Source: Blastocatellia bacterium (GTDB lineage Bacteria > Acidobacteriota > Blastocatellia > HR10 > J050). From it: 64,000 nucleotides of DNA. Below are positions 18,413 through 28,337 of the stretch, one piece after another. Positions within the stretch are counted from its first letter, which is position 1; the number at the start of each line of letters is the position of its first letter. A program made the position numbers and the translations under genes. The stretch covers positions 1-64,000 of the forward strand of contig JALSQX010000087.1 in NCBI GenBank assembly GCA_026985075.1, read 5' to 3'. The notes below the pieces were generated by a model that worked only from the letters and a program-made list of their open reading frames with translations, made no database searches and had not been told where the DNA came from.

Positions 18413-21400
18413 ATGACGTTCGTCCGCAGATGTCTGATCAGTGGTGTCGTCGGGGTACTGGGCATCGTCGGTTCTGCCTCTGCCTCTGCCCAATATACCA
18501 ATGCCTCCATCACCGGAACGGTGCGAGATCCTCAAGGGGCGGTCGTTCCCGGCGCCAAGGTTACGGCCACTCGTATTGAGACGGGCGAGCAGCGCACCAC
18601 GCTCACCAATGAGGTGGGGCTCTATCGGTTGATGAATCTCGTCCCCGGGACCTATCGGCTGCGCGTGGAAGCCAAGGACTTCGCTCCGGCCCTCATCGAG
18701 CATGTCGAGTTGCTCGTCGGGCAGACGGCGCATCTGGACGTGACGCTGGAGGTCGGACCGCTCACCGAGGTCGCCACGGTCACCGCTGAAGCTCCGCTCA
18801 TCAATCTTGAGGAGGGGCGATTGAGCGGACACGTCCTGGAGCGAGAGATCAACGATCTCCCGCTCAATGGCCGCGATATCCATCAACTGGCGCTCCTCCA
18901 ACCGGGCGTGACGGCCACGCAAGCGTTTTTGGCCACCAACTCCAGCATCACCTCGTTCGGGCTGGGTCAGACGGCGGCGGGAAAGACGCCTCGCGGCGTC
19001 AATTACAATCTGGACGGCATCAGCAACAACAATGAGTGGTTGGGGGCCTCGCCGTCGCTCACGCCCACGCTGGATGCCATTCAGGAGTTTCAGGTTCAGA
19101 TCAGCAACTTCTCCGCCGAGTTCGGGACGAATACCTCCTCGGTCATCAATGTGTTGACCAAATCCGGTTCCAACGAGCTTCATGGCAGCGTCTGGTGGTT
19201 TCATCGCAATGCCGCGCTCGACGCCCGCGAATTCTTCGATCCCCAGGTGGCGCCGCTCGTCCAGCATCAGTTCGGCTTCACCCTTGGAGGGCCGATCAAG
19301 AAGAATCGTCTGTTCTATTTCGCCTCTTATGAGGGATTCCGGAGTCAATTCGGCGAGAGCGGCGAGTTCCAGGTGGAGACGCCGGAATTCCGCCAGTTCG
19401 TCTTTCGCACGCGGCCCGAGAGCGTCGCCGCCCGTCTCTTTCGCCAATATCCAGCTCCTCCGCCCGATCCCGGCACGGAGGTGGATCTGGGCAGTCCGGC
19501 GCCCGGCGTGTTTCTTCGCGGTCGACCCGATGGGATTCCCGATGTGGGGACGGCGCGGGTCGTCCTTCGGGATCGCTTCACGCGCGATCAGGGATCGATC
19601 CGCATCGATGCCGAGCTGGGCCCCAACGATCGCCTCTTCGGTCGGTGGAGCCAGGAGGCTTCCGACTCGCAGGTGGACATCGTGCGATCGCTCAGCGCGC
19701 GTGGATTTCGCGCTCCCTTCGATGGTGCCTTCGTCAATGCGGCCATCGTCGAGACGCACGTGTTTTCGCCGCGCGTGATTCACGAGATTCGCTTCGGCTA
19801 CTCGCGCACGCGCGGCGATCGTCGTGTCGTGCCCGACGACTTCCCGCGCATCTTTCTCGACGACTTCACCTACGGGTTCGGGAACAGCTACGTGTTACCC
19901 TACTTTTTCACTTACAACACGTTCGAGTTGAAGGACATGCTCTCGCTCACCATCGGACGGCACGCCATCCGGTTGGGCGGACAGATCCGACGCATCCAGG
20001 AGAACAGCGATTATGGACTGGGCTCGCGCGGGTGGTTCGAGTTCAGCGATATTTTCGACTTCGCCGACGATGAAGCCTATTATCAGGTCGCCGTCGTCGA
20101 TCCGCGCACCGGTCAGCGGGTGACGACGCCGCGAGGATTCCGCATCACCGAATTGGCCTTCTTCATCCAGGATGATATGAAGCTCCGCCCCAATTTCACC
20201 TTGAATCTCGGCGTGCGGTACGATCTGTTCGGCGTGCCCACGGAGGTGCACGGGCTGTTGAGCAACATCATTCTCGGTGAGGGGGCGACGTTCGCCGAGC
20301 GACTGGCCAATGCCACGGTGGGGCGCGTAGCGAGGTTGTTCGAGGGCGATCACAACAATTTCGGTCCCCGATTGGGGTTCGCCTGGGACCCGTTCGGTCA
20401 TGGCCGGATCTCCATCCGGGGCGGCTATGGGATCGCCTACGGGCGGAACTACACCAACCTGTTCACCAACGCCTCGCGCTTCAATCCCCCCGACGATGTG
20501 CCCATCATCGTCTTCCCATTCGCCGGGTTGGGCACGCAGGTCGTCTATGGCGTTCCCATGCCGTTCAATCCCGATTTCGCCACCGGATTGACTCCTCGGG
20601 GCAGCGTGCCCGGACAGCGCATCAGTCCGAGCGGCATCGAGCCGGGATTGCGCAGCTCCTATGCGCAAGATTGGTTCCTCGGCATCCAATTCAATCCGCT
20701 CGGCGATCTCGTCGTCGAGATGAATTATGTGGGCAGCGCCGGCCGGAAACTCCCGCGACGCGAGGATGTGAACCGGTTTCGTGGCGATCTGCTGGACGGC
20801 CGGAACGATCGGCTGAATCCCGACTGGTCGCTCATCACCTATGTCCAGAACAACGTCAGCTCCAATTATCATGGGTTCAACCTCAGCGTGCGCAAGCGCT
20901 TCTCGCACGGATACCTGTTCCATGTGGCCTATACGTTCGGCAAGGCCATCGACACGGTCTCCGATCCCGGCTTGGGCGATTGGCTCAATATCAGTAACCC
21001 GCTCTACATCAGTCAGCAGGATGCGGCCAACGCGCGTCTGGACCGCGGGCCTTCTGACTTCGATGTGCGCCAGCGGTTGACGGTGAGTGCGGTATGGGAA
21101 TTGCCCTTCTTCCGCGATCGCTCAGGATGGCTCGCTCACCTGTTTGGCGGCTGGCAGCTCAACGGCATCGCCACGCTCCAGTCCGGACGACCGTTCTCGG
21201 TGTTTTGCTCTTCGGCCCTGTTTTGTGATTTCAATGCCGACGGGACGGCGGGGGATCGCCCCAATACGCCGGCGTTTGGGAATACGCTGAGGAACCTTTC
21301 GCGGTCCGATTACATCAACGGATTGTTCGAGCGATCGGACTTCCCCACGCCGGACCGCGGGGAGAACGGGGATCTGGGGCGCAATACCTTCCGGGGACCG

Positions 21401-21622
21401 GGATATGCGACTGTGGATCTCTCGTTGTTCAAGAACTTCCCGCTCCCCTGGTTGGGAGAATCCGGGCGATTGCAATTCCGGATCGAGGCGTTCAATCTGT
21501 TCAATCGCGTCAACTTGTTCCTTCCCATCAACGATCTGGCGGCCAGTCAATTGCTGTTTGGACGGTCCACGGCGACGTTCGATGCCCGGGAGATCCAAGG
21601 CGCATTGAAGATCTACTGGTGA
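18413..21622 (+). CDS. TonB-dependent receptor, Oar-like, with carboxypeptidase-regulatory domain
   Basis: 1069-residue outer-membrane receptor. After a signal peptide (MTFVRRCLISGVVGVLGIVGS) comes a CarboxypepD_reg-like Ig domain (ASITGTVRDPQGAVVPGAKV), then a plug (DLPLNGRDIHQLALLQPGV), then a 22-strand-type barrel ending with FRIEAFNLFNRVN and a C-terminal aromatic (KIYW). This Oar-type layout is expanded in Acidobacteriota. The ORF-track start at 18335 is replaced by 18413, which has AGGAGG upstream. The ligand is unknown; the downstream penicillin acylase hints at peptide or N-acyl substrates. Confidence 0.9.
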   Translation: MTFVRRCLISGVVGVLGIVGSASASAQYTNASITGTVRDPQGAVVPGAKVTATRIETGEQRTTLTNEVGLYRLMNLVPGTYRLRVEAKDFAPALIEHVELLVGQTAHLDVTLEVGPLTEVATVTAEAPLINLEEGRLSGHVLEREINDLPLNGRDIHQLALLQPGVTATQAFLATNSSITSFGLGQTAAGKTPRGVNYNLDGISNNNEWLGASPSLTPTLDAIQEFQVQISNFSAEFGTNTSSVINVLTKSGSNELHGSVWWFHRNAALDAREFFDPQVAPLVQHQFGFTLGGPIKKNRLFYFASYEGFRSQFGESGEFQVETPEFRQFVFRTRPESVAARLFRQYPAPPPDPGTEVDLGSPAPGVFLRGRPDGIPDVGTARVVLRDRFTRDQGSIRIDAELGPNDRLFGRWSQEASDSQVDIVRSLSARGFRAPFDGAFVNAAIVETHVFSPRVIHEIRFGYSRTRGDRRVVPDDFPRIFLDDFTYGFGNSYVLPYFFTYNTFELKDMLSLTIGRHAIRLGGQIRRIQENSDYGLGSRGWFEFSDIFDFADDEAYYQVAVVDPRTGQRVTTPRGFRITELAFFIQDDMKLRPNFTLNLGVRYDLFGVPTEVHGLLSNIILGEGATFAERLANATVGRVARLFEGDHNNFGPRLGFAWDPFGHGRISIRGGYGIAYGRNYTNLFTNASRFNPPDDVPIIVFPFAGLGTQVVYGVPMPFNPDFATGLTPRGSVPGQRISPSGIEPGLRSSYAQDWFLGIQFNPLGDLVVEMNYVGSAGRKLPRREDVNRFRGDLLDGRNDRLNPDWSLITYVQNNVSSNYHGFNLSVRKRFSHGYLFHVAYTFGKAIDTVSDPGLGDWLNISNPLYISQQDAANARLDRGPSDFDVRQRLTVSAVWELPFFRDRSGWLAHLFGGWQLNGIATLQSGRPFSVFCSSALFCDFNADGTAGDRPNTPAFGNTLRNLSRSDYINGLFERSDFPTPDRGENGDLGRNTFRGPGYATVDLSLFKNFPLPWLGESGRLQFRIEAFNLFNRVNLFLPINDLAASQLLFGRSTATFDAREIQGALKIYW

Positions 21623-21695
21623 CGTGCCAGTTATCACCCGGGCGAGGCGCGACACGCTCGGGCGGGGAGGAAGAGCGCAGAGAGGGAGCATCGAC

Positions 21696-24260
21696 ATGAG
21701 CCAGCGCACCATCACCATTGTGCTCGCCCTTCTGGGGCTGTGGATGGCCTCTCCGGCCGTGCCCGTTCAATTGGACTTTCGCCGTTCGTTGCCCGTCTAT
21801 GACGGAACGGTGACCCTCCCCGGTCTCCAGCGGCCGGTGATCGTCGAGCGGGATGCCTTCGCCGTCCCTCACATCCGGGCGGAGAATCTCCACGATCTGT
21901 TTCTGGCTCAAGGGTACATCACGGCTCAGGATCGGCTCTGGCAACTCGATCTCCAACGGCGCATAGCCAGTGGACGATTGGCCGAGATTTTCGGCTCCGT
22001 CTCGCTCCCCTCAGATCGGTTCTATCGACAACTGGGACTGCGTCGCAATTTGAGAAAGCGCCTCGCCGCGCTCTCTGAACCGACGCGGGCGTTGCTCCAG
22101 GCTTACGCCGATGGCGTGAATGCCTTCATTCGGGAGCATCGTACGCGGATGCCGCCAGAGTTCGCCGTGTTGAACTACGTGCCCGAATTCTGGTCGATCG
22201 AAGATAGCCTGCTTCTGCTCCAACTCGGCGCTTGGTCGCTCTCGACGAGCTATCCCATTGATCTGTTGCGTCAACAAGCCGCTGCGCGGTTGAGCGCCGA
22301 ACGGGTGGCCGAGCTGTTCCCGACCGCCACGTCACAGGATGTGATCTCATTTATCACACCTCCCGGATGGAGATCGAAGCGGCGACGCTCGTCATCGACG
22401 AACCGGGATGCATCGTCGGTCGCGCCATGGGGGATGTTCCCTCCTCTCCCCTCGCTGTCTCGGCCTCCTTCAGCGGCGACTCGCGTCGCGGGAATGACAG
22501 CGGAGGATGGTGTCCCTTGGTTCGCAGGGCTGAATGGGCATGCCGGTTGGTGGGGATTGAGCAATAATTGGGTCGTCGCCGGACGACGAACGGCCAGCGG
22601 CGAGGCGCTCCTCTCCAATGATACTCATCTGCTGGTCACCATACCGGCGCTGATGACCATCGTTCATCTGAGCGCTCCGGAACTGGAGGTGGAGGGTATC
22701 GCTCTGCCGGGCGTGCCGGGCATCATCGCCGGACGGAATGCGCACATCGCCTGGGGCGTGACCAACTTGCCGGCGGACGTGCAAGATCTGTTTCAGGTCC
22801 GCTTCAAGTCGTTCACCTCGCACGAGTACATGCTGGATGGAGAGTGGGTGCCGGCGGAGGTGGTGGAGGAGACGATTCGCATTCGATCGGGGTCGCGGTT
22901 CACGACGGAACCGCTCACCGTCCTCATCACGCGCTTCGGACCGGTGCTGGAGCGGCGCGGGGCGACCGGTCTGGCCATCGCCTGGAGCATGTTCGATGTC
23001 CTGGCCGAAGAGTGGGAGAGTTTCTTCGCGCTGAATCGGGCCACCAACTGGGATGAGTTCGTGGCCGCCTTGGCTGCATATCCCGGTCCCTGTCAAGTCG
23101 TCCTCTACGCCGATGATGAGGGGCATATCGGGTTGCAGGCCGCCGGTCGCATCCCGGTGCGCGGAGTGGGCGATGGCACGGTGCCCATCGTGGCCGAATC
23201 TCAACGCGTGGCCTGGCAGGGGTGGATTCCCTTCGAGGCTCTGCCTCGACGCTTCGATCCCCCCACCGGATGGTTGGTCGCCGCCAATCAGCGCCTGGTG
23301 GACGAGGCCTATCCCTATCTCATCACCAAGAACTGGGGAGCCCCGTTTCGCGCTCGGCGCATCGCCACGTTGCTCCAGCAATCATCCAAACTGACCCTCG
23401 ATGATATGCGGCGCATTCAAGCCGATGTCTGGTCCTGGCCCGATCACCTCCTCGCCGAGCAGATCGTCGCGGCTGCCGGGCGGCTCGGCGGATTGAGCGA
23501 TGAGGAAGCCGAGCTGCTCTCTCAATTGAGAGCATGGGATGGAACGATCGCCGCCGATTCCTACTGGCCGACCATCATGGATCTCGTGCGACGAGAACTC
23601 TGGACGCGGTTGCTCGCCGGGCGGCTCGGCCAGGCGTGGACGTCCAATTATATGACCACGGCCTTTGATGCCGCAGAGATGTTCCTGGTGAACGTCCTCC
23701 AACAGAGGCCGCGTCACTGGTTGCCGGATGACGTTACCTCCTACGATGGCCTGCTGCTCGCGGCCTGGCGGCAGGCCATCGCTCAAGCGCGCGCCCGCTT
23801 CGGTCAACTGGATCGCGCCCTGTGGGGAGACTATGCCGCTCTCTTCTTCCATCACGCCTTCGGCCCCACGTCGGCATTCAGTCGGTTATTCGACCGCGGG
23901 CCAATCCGTCTCTCCGGGAATGGGCTGACGGTGAATTTTCATCACCAGTCATTGGCCGTGGGCATGCGCTTGCTCGTCGATTTCTCGCAGGCATCGTTCA
24001 CCTGGGCCTGCATCCCCACAGGAATCTCCGGGCATCCGTTGAGCCCGCATTATGATGATCAGATCGAGCGATGGAAGGATGTCCATCCCCTCCAACTCCC
24101 GTTCGCGGCGGTCCCACCGTCGAGTGACATCATCCATCGCCTCGTGTTGCAACCTGACGAGGCGGCTTCGCGCCGTTGGTCGACGCTGGGGGCGAAGCCG
24201 AACGGGCACGCCGTCACGCTCGACCATAAATTTCGGTCATCTCCCGAAGCATCCGGATGA
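21696..24260 (+). CDS. Penicillin acylase family protein (Ntn hydrolase)
   Basis: 854-residue precursor with a weak signal peptide (MSQRTITIVLALLGLWMAS). The alpha-chain region includes LFLAQGYITAQDRLWQLDLQRRI. A linker of about 70 residues leads to GWWGLSNNWVVAGRRTASG, where autoproteolysis exposes the catalytic Ser of the beta chain; GRNAHIAWGVTNL and LSNDTHL follow. It would be periplasmic and could cleave N-acyl amides such as acyl-homoserine lactones or beta-lactams; the substrate is not predictable. Its 3' end overlaps malQ by 47 bp convergently. Confidence 0.88.
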   Translation: MSQRTITIVLALLGLWMASPAVPVQLDFRRSLPVYDGTVTLPGLQRPVIVERDAFAVPHIRAENLHDLFLAQGYITAQDRLWQLDLQRRIASGRLAEIFGSVSLPSDRFYRQLGLRRNLRKRLAALSEPTRALLQAYADGVNAFIREHRTRMPPEFAVLNYVPEFWSIEDSLLLLQLGAWSLSTSYPIDLLRQQAAARLSAERVAELFPTATSQDVISFITPPGWRSKRRRSSSTNRDASSVAPWGMFPPLPSLSRPPSAATRVAGMTAEDGVPWFAGLNGHAGWWGLSNNWVVAGRRTASGEALLSNDTHLLVTIPALMTIVHLSAPELEVEGIALPGVPGIIAGRNAHIAWGVTNLPADVQDLFQVRFKSFTSHEYMLDGEWVPAEVVEETIRIRSGSRFTTEPLTVLITRFGPVLERRGATGLAIAWSMFDVLAEEWESFFALNRATNWDEFVAALAAYPGPCQVVLYADDEGHIGLQAAGRIPVRGVGDGTVPIVAESQRVAWQGWIPFEALPRRFDPPTGWLVAANQRLVDEAYPYLITKNWGAPFRARRIATLLQQSSKLTLDDMRRIQADVWSWPDHLLAEQIVAAAGRLGGLSDEEAELLSQLRAWDGTIAADSYWPTIMDLVRRELWTRLLAGRLGQAWTSNYMTTAFDAAEMFLVNVLQQRPRHWLPDDVTSYDGLLLAAWRQAIAQARARFGQLDRALWGDYAALFFHHAFGPTSAFSRLFDRGPIRLSGNGLTVNFHHQSLAVGMRLLVDFSQASFTWACIPTGISGHPLSPHYDDQIERWKDVHPLQLPFAAVPPSSDIIHRLVLQPDEAASRRWSTLGAKPNGHAVTLDHKFRSSPEASG

Positions 24261-25716
24261 CCGGTGGGGTGAGCTGCTGGCGCCGGAGACGCCAGCGCCA
24301 GTTCCCTTCGGTGGTCGCCGGTCGATTCATGCGCGCCTCCACGCCCAAACCGAGCACATCCTGCATGGGAACGATCACCAGATTGGCCACCGACATCATG
24401 GCCAATCGAATGAATGCCCAGTGAACGTCTTCGGCGGAGACCTCTCGTCCCAGATAACGAAACAGGCGCCGTCGGTCTTCGGGCGCAGCCTCGGTTTCGA
24501 ACCAGCCCCTCACCGTATTGTTATCGTGCGTGCCGGTGTAGACCACGCAGTGTTGTACATAATTGTGCGGGAGATACGGATGCTCGGGTCGCTCTTCGCC
24601 GAAAGCGAACAGGAGCAATCGCATGCCCGGCAGATCGAATCGATGCATGAGTTCGCGCACATCGGGGGTGATGAAACCCAAATCTTCAGCGATGATGGGC
24701 AGGTGAGGGAATCGCCTGAGGAGAGCAGTGAAGAAATCGTCACCGGGACCCTCCACCCAGCGACCGTTCAACGCCGTGGACGCATCGGCGGGAACTTCCC
24801 AATAGGCGGCGAACCCCCGAAAGTGATCGATCCGCACGACGTCGAACAGCTTCAGCGCATGCGCCATCCTCTCCACCCACCATCGATATCCCGTCTCTTT
24901 CAACACGTCCCAGCGATAAATGGGGTTGCCCCAGAGTTGTCCCGTGGCGCTGAAGTAATCGGGAGGAACGCCCGAGACGACCAGCGGGTTCTTCTCCTCG
25001 TCCAGCTTGAAGATCTCCGGGTGCGCCCAGACGTCGGCGCTGTCGTAGTTCACATAGAACGGCACATCACCGATCATTTGAATGCCCCGCTCGCGCCCGC
25101 GGGCGGTGAGTTCCTGCCACTGCTGGAAGAAGAGATATTGCAGGAACATCTCTCGTTCGATCGATTCGGCGAGTTCGTGACGGGCGGCGCGCAGGGCCTC
25201 CGGTCGCCGATCGCGGAGTTCTCTCGGCCACTCGCTCCACGGCGATCCGGCGAACCGCGCCCGGAGAGCCATGAACAGGGCATAGTCATCGAGCCAGTGA
25301 GCATTCTCTGCGCGGAACTGTTCGTAGTCGTACGCGCGCCCGAGCCGATTCCTTTTGAACCGCTCATAAGCGCGATGAAACAAGCGTTCTTTCCAGGCGA
25401 TGACCTCATCATAGCGAACGCGCTCCTCGGAGACGGCGGGTGGGAGGTCGAGATCGGTTTGGGCCAACCATCCATCGCGGACCATTCGCTCCGGGCTGAT
25501 GAGCAGCCAGTTGCCGGCGAATGCCGAAAGGCTGTTATATGGCGAATTTCCCATGGCCGGATTGGTGGGATTCAAAGGGAGGACTTGCCAAAAGCTTTGC
25601 TTGGCTTGAGCCAGGAACTCCACGAACCAATAGGCGTCCGGTCCCAGATCCCCGATCCCGTAGTCGGAGGGGAGGGAGGTGATGTGAAGAAGAATGCCGC
25701 TCGCTCGTCGTCGCAT
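24214..25716 (-). CDS. malQ: 4-alpha-glucanotransferase
   Basis: 500-residue GH77 enzyme (usual bacterial length about 500) that transfers maltodextrin segments between glucans. It opens RRRASGILLHITSLPSDYGIGDLG. The catalytic set is visible: Asp in VVRIDHFRGFAAYWEVP, Glu in PIIAEDLGFITPDV and Asp in YTGTHDNNTVRGW. It is the last gene of a minus-strand run glgB-GH57-malQ for alpha-glucan metabolism. Confidence 0.95.
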   Translation of the reverse strand: MRRRASGILLHITSLPSDYGIGDLGPDAYWFVEFLAQAKQSFWQVLPLNPTNPAMGNSPYNSLSAFAGNWLLISPERMVRDGWLAQTDLDLPPAVSEERVRYDEVIAWKERLFHRAYERFKRNRLGRAYDYEQFRAENAHWLDDYALFMALRARFAGSPWSEWPRELRDRRPEALRAARHELAESIEREMFLQYLFFQQWQELTARGRERGIQMIGDVPFYVNYDSADVWAHPEIFKLDEEKNPLVVSGVPPDYFSATGQLWGNPIYRWDVLKETGYRWWVERMAHALKLFDVVRIDHFRGFAAYWEVPADASTALNGRWVEGPGDDFFTALLRRFPHLPIIAEDLGFITPDVRELMHRFDLPGMRLLLFAFGEERPEHPYLPHNYVQHCVVYTGTHDNNTVRGWFETEAAPEDRRRLFRYLGREVSAEDVHWAFIRLAMMSVANLVIVPMQDVLGLGVEARMNRPATTEGNWRWRLRRQQLTPPVIRMLREMTEIYGRA

Positions 25717-25792
25717 GATGTGTCCTCGTCGGCGCGTCGTGGGGTGATGGCGCCCTGGCCACCCACGATGCTCTCATTTCGATGCGCCGCCT

Positions 25793-28228
25793 TCAGGTCA
25801 TATCTGGCGTCACCTTCACGCCCAGCAAATCGCCCAACCGGATGAACGCGTCGATCCACTGCCTGGCCCGCTCGTCTCCGTGCTCAGCCTGTCGGCGTCT
25901 GTCCTCATAGACCGCCTTGCCGACGGCGAAATAGATATTCTGTGCTTTCCACAGATTGAGGTCCAGCGCGAGGACATCGAATATGTCCAGGCTCGTTCCG
26001 ATCTGCTCGAGCATGGCCACGTCGTCGGGACAGCGCGCCAATGCCTGCATCCAACCCTCGATGCGCCGGGTGGCGGCGAAGCTCAGCGTGGGTTCATCCA
26101 GCGAGACGGACCACTTCTTGATCTTGGCGGCGAGTTCTTCGAGGCGATCGAGTTCGCCGGTCTCTTCAGCCAACCAGCGACGCAGTTGGGCGTTCAATAC
26201 GAGTTCGACGATGGCCGCCAGCTCCCTGGGCAATGGGATCTGGAGCTGATGTAAGAACTGCATGATCGAAGAGTGGTCCTCGTAAAGGCGCTGGAAGGCG
26301 GCTTCCAGTTCGTCCAGTGTGGATTGGAGGATTTGAGCGAGGATTTTTCTCTGTTCATCCTTGAACAGGTGCCAGAACGAGTAGTTATTGCTCCCGAAAT
26401 GCTTATCCATGAGACGAATGACTTCGGGGATATCGCTCTTGAGGAACGCCGCTTTGATCTCCTCGCGCATAGTGGAGAACGCCGCGTCTTCGGTGAACGG
26501 GCGAACGCCGCCATTGAGATTATGATCTCCCAGATGCACGGTGGCGAAGCTGAACACCCCTTCCTCCCAGGTGATCTCCGAGCGGACGTGAGCTTTCCCG
26601 ATGGCCAGCGTCTGTTTGCCGATATTCATCCGGTCGGATAACGCGCTCTCGGTCGTGTAGCAGTAAAGACGAACCGTTTCCGGATAATCCTCGAACAGCG
26701 AGGAGACGGCATAATGGGCTGCCACGCGCAGGAGATCGAGCTGCGTCGGTTTGACCAGCTTTTCGTAAACGCGAGCGCCATTGCCGTACTCGGCCACATT
26801 GCTCGGTGCTCGCTCGAGCATGTGGATGTAATGAGGTTCGAGCGCGACGCGGTCGATCTCTTCGGCCAGTTGCATGGCGCGGGAGGCATACTGCATGACC
26901 TGAATAGTTTCGATGCCCGAGATCTCGTCGAAGAACCAACCGCAACTCGTGTACATGAGCAGAGCGTGGCGCTGCATTTCCAGGAGCTTCAGGATGGTGA
27001 CCTTCTCCTCTGGCGAGAGTCCAGGTTTCATGTGCTCGTGGAGGAAGGCCTCCACGCGCTCTCTCCGACGATCGAGGATGACATCGATATAGGCGTCGCG
27101 GACGCGCCACGGATCGGGTGTGAATGGAGCCATCGCGCGTTCGTACAGGGCGGCCAATTCGTCTCGCAACCAATCCATCGCCGCTCGGAGCGGCGCGCGC
27201 CAACGTTGCGTCCACTCGGGATGGCCCGAGCGACATCCGCAATCGCTGCGCCAGCGTTCCACACCATGAGCACAGCTCCAGGAGGTGTTTTCGAAAATTT
27301 CTACCTGATGCGTCGGTGGATGCCTCTCCAGATATTGTCCATAATTGGTGATCGTGGCCCACCCATGTGATTCGATGGTGTGAAGGCAATAAGCCAGAGC
27401 CATATCGCCGAAGCGATGATGATGACCGTAGGTCTCGCCGTCGGTGGCAATGTGAACCAGTTCGGCACCATCCGGCGACGGAGAGAACGCCGCCAGCAGG
27501 CGGTGGGCGAATTGTTCGCCATTGTTGAGCAATCCGCCGAATGCCACATCCCGCGAGATGGGCCCATCGTAAAAGAACAGCGCTATCGTTCTCCCTGAAG
27601 GAAGCCGACAGAGGTAGGGGTGTCGGGGGTCGATTCTCCCGCCACTCGTATCTCTCCAGCGACGACCGCCGATCTTTCGCACTCGCCGCGCCTGGTGCGG
27701 AGCCAGGATGGTGAATGTGATGCCCGCGTCGGCCAGCATCTCCAGCGTCTCCAGATCCACAGCCGTTTCCGGCAACCACAGGCCTTCGGGCGCTCGGTGA
27801 AATCGATGCTGAAAATCCCTGATGCCCCAGACGATCTGCGTCCACTTGTCCCGGCGGTTGGCCAGCGGCATGATCATGTGATTATAGATGTGCGCCAGGG
27901 CCGAGCCATGCCCGCCATATCGCTGACGCGTCTCCTGGTCGGCAGCGATGATGGCGTGGTAGACGTCCGGAGCGTGTCGCTCCATCCAGGAGAGAAGGGT
28001 CGGGCCGACATCGTAACTCATTCTGACATAGTTATTGACGATATCGATGATCCTCTGTTCGGCGTCCAGAATGCGCGATGCGGCATTGGGCGCATAGCAT
28101 TCGGCGGTGATGCGCTCATTCCAATCGTGATAGGGGTAGGCCGAATCCTGCACTTCCACTTCTTCCAGCCAAGGATTTTCTCTCGGCGGCTGATAGAAAT
28201 GACCGTGGATGCAGATGAATCGCTTCAT
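25793..28228 (-). CDS. GH57-like glycoside hydrolase with DUF3536
   Basis: 811 residues. The N-terminal half is a GH57-type (beta/alpha)7 barrel opening FICIHGHFYQPPRENPW, with GLWLPETAVDLETLEML and VHIATDGETYGHHHRFG carrying the expected acidic and His positions. The C-terminal half is the DUF3536 helical domain (VFSFATVHLGDHNLNGGVRP). Family members are alpha-amylase- or amylopullulanase-like, but this subgroup has no firm substrate. It lies between glgB and malQ on the same strand, which supports a role in glycogen or maltodextrin turnover. Confidence 0.88.
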   Translation of the reverse strand: MKRFICIHGHFYQPPRENPWLEEVEVQDSAYPYHDWNERITAECYAPNAASRILDAEQRIIDIVNNYVRMSYDVGPTLLSWMERHAPDVYHAIIAADQETRQRYGGHGSALAHIYNHMIMPLANRRDKWTQIVWGIRDFQHRFHRAPEGLWLPETAVDLETLEMLADAGITFTILAPHQARRVRKIGGRRWRDTSGGRIDPRHPYLCRLPSGRTIALFFYDGPISRDVAFGGLLNNGEQFAHRLLAAFSPSPDGAELVHIATDGETYGHHHRFGDMALAYCLHTIESHGWATITNYGQYLERHPPTHQVEIFENTSWSCAHGVERWRSDCGCRSGHPEWTQRWRAPLRAAMDWLRDELAALYERAMAPFTPDPWRVRDAYIDVILDRRRERVEAFLHEHMKPGLSPEEKVTILKLLEMQRHALLMYTSCGWFFDEISGIETIQVMQYASRAMQLAEEIDRVALEPHYIHMLERAPSNVAEYGNGARVYEKLVKPTQLDLLRVAAHYAVSSLFEDYPETVRLYCYTTESALSDRMNIGKQTLAIGKAHVRSEITWEEGVFSFATVHLGDHNLNGGVRPFTEDAAFSTMREEIKAAFLKSDIPEVIRLMDKHFGSNNYSFWHLFKDEQRKILAQILQSTLDELEAAFQRLYEDHSSIMQFLHQLQIPLPRELAAIVELVLNAQLRRWLAEETGELDRLEELAAKIKKWSVSLDEPTLSFAATRRIEGWMQALARCPDDVAMLEQIGTSLDIFDVLALDLNLWKAQNIYFAVGKAVYEDRRRQAEHGDERARQWIDAFIRLGDLLGVKVTPDMT

Positions 28229-28337
28229 CGGATCGGAGACGGCGAATCGTCAATCGGTGATCGAGCGGCCCATAGCCGGTGGGCGCTCGATGCTCCCATG
28301 TGAATGGCGTCGAAACGCTGGTCGGAGAGTCGTCCGG

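Noticed and set aside
24052-25845. 597-aa plus-strand ORF opposite malQ
   Set aside because: Shadow of malQ, whose catalytic motifs are intact on the other strand.
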